DNA of 56,704 nt from assembly GCF_019710475.1 (NCBI RefSeq), contig NZ_JAJFAX010000017.1, positions 1-56,704 on the forward strand, in the 5' to 3' direction. The translations under genes and the position numbers were made by a program. Source of the stretch: Glycomyces sp. TRM65418. GTDB taxonomy: Bacteria > Actinomycetota > Actinomycetes > Mycobacteriales > Micromonosporaceae. Positions 8,195 through 15,995 of the stretch are shown piece after piece; positions within the stretch are counted from its first letter, which is position 1; each line of letters begins with the position of its first letter. Under the pieces are notes generated by a model, which searched no databases, had not been told where the DNA came from, and worked only from the letters and a program-made list of their open reading frames with translations.

Positions 8195-9175
8195 CTAACC
8201 GCAGGAGACCGTCGGCCAGTTCCAGTTGCCGTTGGCCTGGATGGTGAGGCCGAAGTTGTTGCCGTTGCCGTTCGGCGTCGCCACGAGCTGCTGCGCGGTC
8301 GGATAGGACGCGTTGCAGTTCCAGGTGGCGATGACCTTGGCCGGCGACGGGATGTTCAGCGTCGTCCTCCAGTCGCTCGAGCCCGACACGGCCACGTTGA
8401 GGTTGTAGCGGTCGCCCCACCGCTGCCCGGCCGACAGGGCGGCCGTGCAGGCGCCGCCGCCACCGCCACCGCCGCCGCCGGTGCTGCCGACGTTGATGTT
8501 GGAACTGCCGCTGGACTGGTAGCCCTCGGTCGCCAGGACCATGTAGTAGTTGAACGCGCCGAGGGGCAGACCCGCGCGGCTCCACGCGTCGAAGTGGGTG
8601 CCGGTGTTGATCGTGCCGCCGGTGCGCTTGGACTGGCGGACGCTCCAGTACTGGTCGAACGTCCTGGTGCCCTCCACGGACGGCTGGTTGACGCGGGTGG
8701 TCTTGTAGATGTTGTACGTGCCGCCGTCGTCGGTGACCGTGCCCCTGAGGTCGTTCCCGCCGGGCCGGTAGCTGCCGTAGTTCTCGACGATGTAGTACTC
8801 CACGAGCGGGTTCGCGGTCCAGCCGTACAGGCAGAGGTAGCCGTTGCCCGGGGAGTTGAAGCTGCCGGAGTACTGGACGGCGCGGCGTCCGCCGTTCGCC
8901 CAGCCCTTGCCGCCGACCCAGTTGTTGACGTTCGACCAGGAGCTGCTGTAGTTCCCGCCCGAGCCGAGGGTCATCGAGGCGCGGCCCTGGGTGTCGGTCC
9001 AGAAGGAGTAGTAGTAACCGTTGTGGGTGCCCTCCTGATTGGTGTTGACGACCTGTTGGGCGTTGGCCGTTCCGGGCGCCAGCAGGCCCGCGCCGCCGAA
9101 CACCAGGGCGGCGCCGCCGCCGAGCAGCAGGCTCCGGCGACTGACCGGGCCGGGGGATGCGTTGTCCTGGGACAT
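8195..9175 (-). CDS. Secreted GH11 endo-1,4-beta-xylanase with C-terminal CBM2-type module
   Basis: 326 residues. A twin-arginine leader ([10 protein letters not shown], about 12-21) implies Tat export. The GH11 jelly-roll domain spans about 43-231, with probable nucleophile Glu126 ([10 protein letters not shown]) and acid/base Glu217 (LATEGYQ). A run of nine glycines (233-241) links to an 85-residue CBM2-like module that ends at the terminal VSCG and resembles the xylan-binding 2b subtype of Streptomyces XlnB. It would cut xylan outside the cell and supply oligomers to the importer. I chose the ATG at MSQDNASP because AAGGAGG lies four bases before it; an upstream in-frame ATG would put the leader 21 residues deeper. 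The family resemblance to XlnB is strong; the symbol is withheld. Confidence 0.95.
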   Translation of the reverse strand: MSQDNASPGPVSRRSLLLGGGAALVFGGAGLLAPGTANAQQVVNTNQEGTHNGYYYSFWTDTQGRASMTLGSGGNYSSSWSNVNNWVGGKGWANGGRRAVQYSGSFNSPGNGYLCLYGWTANPLVEYYIVENYGSYRPGGNDLRGTVTDDGGTYNIYKTTRVNQPSVEGTRTFDQYWSVRQSKRTGGTINTGTHFDAWSRAGLPLGAFNYYMVLATEGYQSSGSSNINVGSTGGGGGGGGGACTAALSAGQRWGDRYNLNVAVSGSSDWRTTLNIPSPAKVIATWNCNASYPTAQQLVATPNGNGNNFGLTIQANGNWNWPTVSCG

Positions 9176-9228
9176 CCGTCCTCCTTGGAAGGGAAGGGTG
9201 GTGACCGGCCCGCTCAAACGCGCCGGAT

Positions 9229-9262
9229 CGATAGACATCGATATAAATCGATGTGGCTATCG
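9229..9262. promoter_or_regulatory. Large palindromic operator at the xylanase promoter
   Basis: ACATCGAT-ATAA-ATCGATGT (9235-9254) is a perfect 8-bp inverted repeat. It extends outward imperfectly to CGATAG on the left and CTATCG on the right. It overlaps the predicted -10 and start of the xylanase transcript, a position typical of a repressor site. It is unlike the CAGTTT operators of the lacI gene, so a second regulator is implied. Confidence 0.65.
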
Positions 9263-9287
9263 TGAACCCGGCTGATCGCACTGTCAA
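9259..9287 (-). promoter_or_regulatory. Predicted xylanase promoter
   Basis: Minus-strand TTGACA (9287-9282) and CACGAT (9264-9259) are 17 bases apart. The -35 is a perfect consensus and the -10 is one base from the TANNNT pattern. The adjacent palindrome overlaps the -10. Confidence 0.5.
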
Positions 9288-9671
9288 TGACTTCCGGAAA
9301 ACTTTCGGAACTTTCTCCTTCCTTTGGCTCGAATCGAACGTACATAGACACAGCTGAGGGGCCCACAAGGGCGAAATTCTTCGAAATCCACCACCATCGC
9401 TCGCCGGTAATGAAGCTGGAATCCCGGAACTTTCAGAAATTATCAGTCGACGGGAAGGGTCTGGAAACTTCGAGCGGCGCTGCCCGAACCGCCCCGAGGC
9501 CGCGGGCCGCTCAGCGATCGGCTGCGGCGCGGACGGCGTCCCCGCCTCCCTGTTCCCGCTCCTCGGCGACGAGGTCCATGTCGACGCCGCATGGGCGTCG
9601 CCGCTCCCGCAGCGGCGGCACCGCTCGCTCCGAACGACCGCTTGTCAGACGTGCTCTCTATGCTGCGCAAC
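9288..9671. other. Gene-free interval with CGGAA/TTTCGG-like repeats
   Basis: About 380 bases without a convincing gene. Positions 9292-9317 hold CCGGAAAACTTTCGG followed by AACTTTC, and GGAACTTTCAG recurs at 9426. This resembles the CGAAA-TTTCG type of site bound by LacI regulators of xylan genes in actinomycetes, but the palindrome is imperfect. The right half is coding-like DNA that could extend the next gene to an ATG at 9591. Confidence 0.3.
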
Positions 9672-12600
9672 ATGACGCAGTCCGAGACCCACCCCGAAGA
9701 CCGGCTCCGACTTCCCGAGAAATGGCGGCGGCACGTGCTGCCCCGGCGCGGGCGCGACCTCGCCGACGTCGACCTCGACACCAAAGTGGACCCCGGCTCC
9801 TCCGAGGCGCTGGCCGAGCGGATCACCGAGCAGCGGACACTGATCGACGAGGGGATCGGCAAACGGCGGAACGCGAATTTCGCCCCCGCGGTGACCGACC
9901 ACCTCCAGGGCCGGCCGAACCCGAGCGGGGCGGCCGCGCTGATGCACCTACTGGACAGCACCGGCCGACAGACCGTGCCCCCCGCGGCCCGGCTGCGGCA
10001 CCTCGACGCCTGGATCACCGACCACGGACTCGCCTTCGCCGCCGTGGCCCTCGTCGAATCGGCGACGATCCACAACCGGTCGGACGCCGAGGGCGAACGC
10101 TCCATCACCGAAGCCATCCTGTACCCCTGCGACTATCGGTCTCAGCCCGAGAGTTGGCGGCAGGCCCAGCCGGCGGCCCACCGCATCCGCTCGCTCCTGG
10201 CGTCGGTCCCCGAGCCGGCGTACCGCGAGGTCGTCGCGGCCGTCGACGCCCACCGTACCGACAAGGACCGGCGCATCGGCGCGGCAATCCTCCTCCCCAC
10301 CGAGGCCGACTGGGTTCGGGAGGCGTTCATGTCGGGCGTCGGACACCTCGACTCCTACCGCTGCGACGACTGGATGCGGTGGTCCTTCGCGGGCGACCCG
10401 CAGCACCTGGACCTCCTCGACCGCGGCCTCGATCACCAACATGCCGACGCGCGCTCCCTCGCCCCGCTGATCGCGGGAGCGGGAACCGTCGCGCTGCCGC
10501 TCCTGACCCGAGTCCTGGACCAGCGCTTCTCACTGCTGTCCAAGCCCGCCCGATCCGCCATCATGACCGCGATCGGCCTGCTGCCTTCGGACGACGCCAC
10601 CGGATACCTGGTCGACCGGTTGGAACGGCCCGGAACCCTCACCGTGATGACGGAGGTCGCCGAGCGGTTCCCGCAGCGCACGCTTCGCGTCATCGCCGCT
10701 CGCGCCGCCGGCGCCGAACCCGACGCGCGGACGCGGCTCGCCGGTCTCGTCAAGTCCTCCCCCGCGCTGGCCGCCGCCTTGGACGACACCGACGAGCCGG
10801 TGCGCCGGGCCGTCGCCACGCTCATCGACGCCCCCGACACCGTGCCCGACGCCCCCGCCGACGCGCTGCCGCCGCTGCTGGTCGCACCGCCATGGAAGAC
10901 CAAGCGGCGCAAGGCGGTCGTGATCGAGGGCCTCGCGCGCCCGTTCGAGACGCGCGTGGTCTGGGCCGACGCCGACGAGACGCGGCGCTGGGCCACCCTC
11001 CGCGACGACGACCCCTACCGGAAGTACGACGCCGGGGGCGTGGACCACTTCCTCTCGTACATCGAGGAGCACCCCGATTACGACCACCTGATCGACTTCC
11101 TCTCCTGGGCTCCCGTCGAGGACGCCGAGCCGGTGCTCGAACGGTGGCGGGGCACCGCGCGGCACCCCAGCGGCGCGCACCTCATGCGCCTCCTCGGCAG
11201 GTTCGGGGCGCGGGTCGCCGACCGGGTCCTCCCCCACCTCAAGGGCCGCACCGCACTCGCCGAAGTGCTCATCCCGATCCAGAACCCCGCGACCGCCCGC
11301 ATCGCCGCCGACTGGCTCGCGCGGTCCAAGTCCCTGGCCCCCGTGGCGATGCGCTGGTTCGACCGGCACGCCGACGCGGCGGCGCACCTGCTCATCCCCG
11401 AGGCGCTCGGCGGCGACGGCGGCGCGCGCCGCGCCGCGAACGCCGCGCTGCGGCACCTGAGCGCCGTCCACGGCGCCGAGACGGTAACGGCCGCCGCGAA
11501 GGAGTACGGCGAGGCCGCCGCTGCGGCGATCGACGCGCTCATCGCCACGGACCCGCTCGATCCGCCCGGCGCCAGGATCCCCAAACCGCCGGCCTGGGCG
11601 AACCCCGCCATGCTGCCGCAGGTGCTCCTCAAGGGACGGCAGTCGGCGCTGCCGCTCGAGTCGGTGGGGCATCTGCTCACCGTGCTCGCCCTCGACAGCC
11701 CCGAACTCCCGTACGCGGGCGTCGAAGTCGTCATCGAGACCTGCGACCCGGCCTCGCTCACGCGGTTCTCCTGGGCGCTGTTCGCATTGTGGACCGCCGT
11801 CGGCGCGCCGTCCAAGGACGGTTGGGCGCTCACGCAGCTCACGCGCTTCGCCGACGACGGCACCGTCCGCGAGCTCGCCGCGCTGACCAGCCGATGGCCC
11901 GGTGAGGGCCAGCACAAGCGGGCCGTCACGGGACTGCAGGTCCTGGGCGCGATCGGTTCCGAGACCTCCCTGCGCGCCCTCCATCAGATCGCCCGGAAGG
12001 TCCGGTTCAGGCCGCTCCAAGAGGAGGCCGGCCGGCAGATCGAGACGGTCGCCGACCGGCTCGGCCTCACCACCGAGCAGCTCGCCGACCGGCTCGTGCC
12101 CGACTTCGGGCTCGACCGCGAGGCCAGCCTCGTCCTCGACTACGGTCCCCGGCGGTTCAAGGTCGGCTTCGACGAGCAGCTGCAGCCGTTCGTGACCGAC
12201 GCGGACGGCGAGCCGCTCAAGCGCCTGCCCAAGCCGAGCGCACAGGACGACGCCGAGACCGCCGAGGAGGCCTACGACCGGTTCATGGAGCTGAAGCGGG
12301 AGCTTCGCAAGGTCGCGAAGGAACAGGTGCGGCGGCTCGAACGCGCCATGGTCGAGGGCCGCGCCTGGACGGTGCCGGAGTTCAAGGAGTTCTTCGCCGA
12401 CCATCCGCTGATGTGGCACCTGGCCCGCCGGCTCGTGTGGTCGGCCGAGTCGGGCGGGGAGCCGTTCGGGTTCCGCCTGGCCGAGGACCGGACCGTCGCC
12501 GACGTCGAGGACGACGCGTGCGACCTGCCCGACGACGCGCTGATCCGCCTGGCGCACCCGGTCGCCCTGGGCGATCGGCTCGCCGCGTGGGCCGGGATCT

Positions 12601-13028
12601 TCGCCGACTACGCGATCCTCCAGCCCTTCGCGCAGCTCTCGCGTCCGATCCTGGCCTTCACCGACCAGGATCTGGAGACGGGCCGGCTCGCCCGTTTCGA
12701 AGGCGCGACGATCCAGGTCGGACCGCTCCTCGGCCTGATCCGATCGGGTTGGCGGCGCGGTCCCTCCGACGGCCTCTGGGTCTCACCGGGCCTCCACTAT
12801 GCACTTCCCGGCGGCGGGTTCGTCGTGGTCGCGCTCGACCCCGGCATCGACGGCTACCTCGGCCACATCGACACGTCGCAGCCCGACCAGACCGTCCGCG
12901 GCGCGTACCTGTCCGCCACCGCGGACTACGCCGCGCTCGGCGAGCGCCGGGACCACCCGACGGACATCGACCCGGTGGCCGCCTCTGAGGTACTCCGCGC
13001 GCTCACCCGGATCACCCGCACCGCCTGA
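9672..13028 (+). CDS. DUF4132 domain protein with HEAT-like N-terminal region
   Basis: About 1118 residues. The long N-terminal and middle region is alpha-helical and repeat-like, resembling HEAT repeats (for example SLAPLIAGAGTVALPLLTRV and TSLRALHQIARKV). The C-terminal 280 residues match the DUF4132 family (E. coli YehI/MolR-like), including the FREFF-like FKEFFADHPLMWHLARRLVW segment and a RLAHPVAL stretch. The molecular function of this family is unknown. No membrane segment or signal is visible, so it is likely cytoplasmic. I prefer the ATG at 9672 because TATGCT ends seven bases before it, as in a leaderless mRNA; in-frame ATGs at 9591 and 9660 are alternatives without a good ribosome site. 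The Hsp70-WD40 gene lies 230 bases downstream on the same strand behind its own promoter. Confidence 0.85.
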   Translation: MTQSETHPEDRLRLPEKWRRHVLPRRGRDLADVDLDTKVDPGSSEALAERITEQRTLIDEGIGKRRNANFAPAVTDHLQGRPNPSGAAALMHLLDSTGRQTVPPAARLRHLDAWITDHGLAFAAVALVESATIHNRSDAEGERSITEAILYPCDYRSQPESWRQAQPAAHRIRSLLASVPEPAYREVVAAVDAHRTDKDRRIGAAILLPTEADWVREAFMSGVGHLDSYRCDDWMRWSFAGDPQHLDLLDRGLDHQHADARSLAPLIAGAGTVALPLLTRVLDQRFSLLSKPARSAIMTAIGLLPSDDATGYLVDRLERPGTLTVMTEVAERFPQRTLRVIAARAAGAEPDARTRLAGLVKSSPALAAALDDTDEPVRRAVATLIDAPDTVPDAPADALPPLLVAPPWKTKRRKAVVIEGLARPFETRVVWADADETRRWATLRDDDPYRKYDAGGVDHFLSYIEEHPDYDHLIDFLSWAPVEDAEPVLERWRGTARHPSGAHLMRLLGRFGARVADRVLPHLKGRTALAEVLIPIQNPATARIAADWLARSKSLAPVAMRWFDRHADAAAHLLIPEALGGDGGARRAANAALRHLSAVHGAETVTAAAKEYGEAAAAAIDALIATDPLDPPGARIPKPPAWANPAMLPQVLLKGRQSALPLESVGHLLTVLALDSPELPYAGVEVVIETCDPASLTRFSWALFALWTAVGAPSKDGWALTQLTRFADDGTVRELAALTSRWPGEGQHKRAVTGLQVLGAIGSETSLRALHQIARKVRFRPLQEEAGRQIETVADRLGLTTEQLADRLVPDFGLDREASLVLDYGPRRFKVGFDEQLQPFVTDADGEPLKRLPKPSAQDDAETAEEAYDRFMELKRELRKVAKEQVRRLERAMVEGRAWTVPEFKEFFADHPLMWHLARRLVWSAESGGEPFGFRLAEDRTVADVEDDACDLPDDALIRLAHPVALGDRLAAWAGIFADYAILQPFAQLSRPILAFTDQDLETGRLARFEGATIQVGPLLGLIRSGWRRGPSDGLWVSPGLHYALPGGGFVVVALDPGIDGYLGHIDTSQPDQTVRGAYLSATADYAALGERRDHPTDIDPVAASEVLRALTRITRTA

Positions 13029-13035
13029 CCCGAAG

Positions 13036-13067
13036 GCGTTGCCGGCCGTCGCAGCGGCCGGCAACGC
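13036..13067 (+). terminator. Terminator after the DUF4132 gene
   Basis: Perfect 12-bp arms (GCGTTGCCGGCC and complement) with an 8-base loop, starting eight bases after the stop codon. This separates the DUF4132 gene from the next transcript. Confidence 0.65.
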
Positions 13068-13258
13068 CCGCAGCGGGCGGCCGCCGGGCAGGGGGGCGCG
13101 TCCGGGATGGTCGGACGCCGACCGCGGTGCGGCCGTGCCGCCAGGTCCAGGAGGGCCCGCCACGCCATGCTCGACAGGTGCAGGATGCCGAGTGACGAGG
13201 CGCTGGAGGCCGTTCCCAGTCAGCTCCCGCCTCCTCGGCGGTCCGATACGATCGCCCG

Positions 13259-15670
13259 ATGATCCGCTCCCTGCCCCACGGGACCTCGCTCGGCATCGAT
13301 TTCGGCACCTCCAACACCGTCGCCGTGGTCGGCCGTCCCGACGGGAGCGTCCGGCCGCTGCTGGTGGGCGGTTCGCCGCTGCTGCCCTCGGCGGTGTGCG
13401 CGGACGGCGCGGGCGGTCTCGTGGTCGGCCGCGACGCCGTTCACGCCGGACGCCGGTTCCCCGAGCGGTTCGAACCGAACCCGAAACGGCACATCGACCG
13501 CTCCTCGGTGCTCTTGGGCGCTCAGGAATTCCGGATCGCCGACGTGGTCGGGGCGGTGCTGCGCGCCGTGGCCGACGAATGCCGACGGGTCGTCGGCGAG
13601 CCCCGGCAGGTGACGGTCACCGTGCCGGCGGCATGGGGTCCGAGCAGGCGTCAGGTCATCGAGGACGCGGCGACCGCGGGCGGACTCGGGCGGGTCCGCC
13701 TCGTGCCCGAACCGGTGGCCGCCGCGACCTACTTCGCCGAGGTGCTCGAGCACCACATCGCGATCGGGTCGTCCATCGTGGTCTACGACCTCGGCGCGGG
13801 CACGTTCGACGCCAGCGTCGTGCGCCGCACCGCGCACGGCTTCGCGACCGCGGCACTGGAGGGCCGGGCCGACCTCGGCGGGCTGGACATCGACGCCGCC
13901 GTTTTCAGCCACCTCGCCGAGACCTATGGGGCACATGCGAACTGGGGGCGCCTCGCCGATCCGGTCACCGCGCAGGACCGACGAGGCCGCCGCGCATTCC
14001 TGGACGAGATCCGCGCCGCCAAGGAACGGCTCTCGCGGCATCAGCAGGCGGACTTCACGATTCCGCTCCTGGACGTCGACGCGCATCTGACCAGGGCCGA
14101 GCTGGAGCGGATCGCGGCCCCGCACCTGGAGCAGACGATCCGTGTGACGCAGGCGGTCGTCCGTGCCGCGGGGATCGACGTCGCGCAGAGCGCCGGGGTC
14201 TTCCTCGTCGGCGGCGCGAGCCGGATGCCGCTGGTGGCCACGATGCTCCACCGCGAGTTGGGAATCGCGCCGACGGTGATGGAACAGCCGGAGGCCGTCG
14301 TCGCCGAGGGCAGCGTGCTGTGCGCCGAGCCGGCGAATACGTCGTTCCCCGTCCCGTCCCCGCTCGCCACGCCGCCGTGGGCGGACCGCTCCGCGCCTTC
14401 GGAGACGACGCCGCCGGCGTCGGTGCCGTCGGGCCCGCCGCGATTCGGCGACGCCGAAGCGACCGGACCGAGCCGGAAGCACAGGCAGCGGCACGCCAGG
14501 AAGCTGGCCCTTGCCGGAATCCTCGCCGGCGTCCTGATCGCGGCCACGCTGGTTTTCGTCTTCGAGCCCGACGGCGACGAGGGGGAGGCCGGCGCCGGGA
14601 CGGGCGCCGACGCGGTTGCCGGTCCCGGGGACGGCGATGGGGCCGGCAGCGAATCGGCAGGTGCCGCCGCGGGTCCGCCGGCGGGGGAACCGCTGGGCGA
14701 ACCCCTTGCGGCGCATGAGGGCCCGGTCGCCGCCGTCGCGAGCATCGAAGCGGACGGCAGGGTCGTCCTGTTCACGTCGGGATCTGAGGACGGCAAGGTC
14801 AAGCAGTGGGACCTGGCCGGGAAGCCGCTCGGCGAAGCCGACTTCGACGTCCCGATCGTCATGATGGAGCCGCTCGCGTTCCCCGACGGCTCGACCCGCA
14901 TCGCCGCCGTCGATGAGGCCGGGGGCGTGCACGTGTGGCTGCCGACGGATTTCGCTCCCGAGCTCGTGAGGGCGGGTGAAGGCATCGAGGAGTCCATCCT
15001 GAGTCTCGGTCTCCTCGAACACCACGGCACTCCCGTGCTGGCGGCCGCCAGCCACACCGGTCTGGCCCTCTACGACCTCCACGATCAGGTTCCCTTGAGC
15101 CTGGTCAACTACGAGGGCGATCCCGACCTGGGCTTCGACCACGCCCAGGTGCTGCAGCTGGAGGACGCGGCGGCCGTCGTGGCCGCGGATTCCGACGGCA
15201 CCCTGCGCCTCTACGACCCCACCACGGGCGACCGCCTCGGGGATCCCTTCGGCCCCGAGGAGCCCGGCCCTGAGGGCAGCGGTTGGGCGGACGGCGCCGA
15301 GGTCGACGGGCTCCGGGTGGTCTACGACGACGGCGTCCCGTACGGCCTGCTGTACGACGGCGAGCAGCTGCACCTGTGGAACCTGGCGGCGCGCGAGCAG
15401 CCGTCGGCGGAGACGATCCCGTTGCCGGACATGGAAGATCCATTCCTCGTGCAGGCAGTCGAGTCCGAGGGCCGGCTCGCTCTGCTCATGGCGGGCGGTC
15501 GAGCAGGCGCGGAAGCACGGGAATTCTCCACCGGGAACGGCCTCCTGCCCGACGCCGGGTGGACTCAGGTGTCCGCCTCCGCCGTCGGCGTCGCCCAGAC
15601 CGGCGAGCAGACGATCGCGATCACCGGCTCCGCGGATGGCACCGTGCACCTGTGGAGCCTGGGAGACTGA
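13259..15670 (+). CDS. Hsp70-like ATPase domain fused through a membrane helix to WD40 repeats
   Basis: 803 residues. Residues 1-360 form an Hsp70/actin-fold nucleotide-binding domain: phosphate-1 motif GIDFGTSNT (12-20), phosphate-2 motif DLGAGTFD (about 178) and adenosine motif FLVGGASRMP. There is no chaperone substrate-binding domain. A basic, low-complexity linker leads to one membrane helix (about 416-436, LAGILAGVLIAATLVFVF). After an acidic, Gly-rich stretch come WD40-like repeats (SGSEDGKVKQWDL and the last GSADGTVHLWSLGD). The ATPase would face the cytoplasm and the propeller the outside. The ATG is six bases after TACGAT (13247-13252), suggesting a leaderless mRNA. Function is unknown; signalling or scaffold assembly across the membrane is a guess. 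Confidence 0.88.
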   Translation: MIRSLPHGTSLGIDFGTSNTVAVVGRPDGSVRPLLVGGSPLLPSAVCADGAGGLVVGRDAVHAGRRFPERFEPNPKRHIDRSSVLLGAQEFRIADVVGAVLRAVADECRRVVGEPRQVTVTVPAAWGPSRRQVIEDAATAGGLGRVRLVPEPVAAATYFAEVLEHHIAIGSSIVVYDLGAGTFDASVVRRTAHGFATAALEGRADLGGLDIDAAVFSHLAETYGAHANWGRLADPVTAQDRRGRRAFLDEIRAAKERLSRHQQADFTIPLLDVDAHLTRAELERIAAPHLEQTIRVTQAVVRAAGIDVAQSAGVFLVGGASRMPLVATMLHRELGIAPTVMEQPEAVVAEGSVLCAEPANTSFPVPSPLATPPWADRSAPSETTPPASVPSGPPRFGDAEATGPSRKHRQRHARKLALAGILAGVLIAATLVFVFEPDGDEGEAGAGTGADAVAGPGDGDGAGSESAGAAAGPPAGEPLGEPLAAHEGPVAAVASIEADGRVVLFTSGSEDGKVKQWDLAGKPLGEADFDVPIVMMEPLAFPDGSTRIAAVDEAGGVHVWLPTDFAPELVRAGEGIEESILSLGLLEHHGTPVLAAASHTGLALYDLHDQVPLSLVNYEGDPDLGFDHAQVLQLEDAAAVVAADSDGTLRLYDPTTGDRLGDPFGPEEPGPEGSGWADGAEVDGLRVVYDDGVPYGLLYDGEQLHLWNLAAREQPSAETIPLPDMEDPFLVQAVESEGRLALLMAGGRAGAEAREFSTGNGLLPDAGWTQVSASAVGVAQTGEQTIAITGSADGTVHLWSLGD

Positions 15671-15747
15671 CGCCGGCGCTGGACCGCGAGGTCGCAGAGG
15701 CCGCCTGGACGGGGCGCGGACCGAGGCGGTGAGCGGGATCGCGCGCC

Positions 15748-15900
15748 GCGTCGGACGGCATCGCCCCGCACCACCTCGACGGCATCGGACGCCACGAAGT
15801 CCCGCGCCCGTTCCGGCCGCCTGGTGAGCACGCGACCCCGGTACCCGGCGTCCAAGAGCCGCGGCAGCAGGCCCCCCGAAAATCCGCCTCCGCAGGGGAA
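15748..15900 (-). pseudogene. Remnant of an NAD(P)-binding (NmrA/SDR-like) protein gene
   Basis: One minus-strand frame reads FSGGLLPRLLDAGYRGRVLTRRPERARDF and then VEVVRGDAV (shown here in two pieces). This matches the N-terminal Rossmann segment of atypical short-chain dehydrogenase/NmrA-like proteins. The Gly-rich start of the fold is degraded, no start codon or ribosome site fits, and nothing recognisable follows, so only about 50 codons survive. Confidence 0.55.
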
Positions 15901-15937
15901 TACCTCCCGCAGGGACGGCGTTGCGACTACTTGCCAA

Positions 15938-15954
15938 ATACCCCCCTGGGGTAT
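15938..15954. promoter_or_regulatory. CsoR-type copper operator
   Basis: ATACCCC-CCT-GGGGTAT is a perfect 7-bp inverted repeat. It matches the known form of actinobacterial CsoR sites, TATACCCC...GGGGTATA. It sits 42 bases before the copper ATPase start. The ATPase is therefore probably induced by copper through a CsoR encoded outside this window. Confidence 0.8.
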
Positions 15955-15995
15955 ATGTTTCGAAGCGACGAACAACGACACGGAAGGAGCCTCCG

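Noticed and set aside
10530..12557. Long minus-strand frame antisense to the DUF4132 gene
   Set aside because: Low-complexity Gly/Val/Arg sequence without motifs; it mirrors codon bias of the real gene.
12799..15937. Long frames on both strands over the Hsp70-WD40 gene
   Set aside because: Only the frame from 13259 shows Hsp70 and WD40 motifs; the others are shadows.
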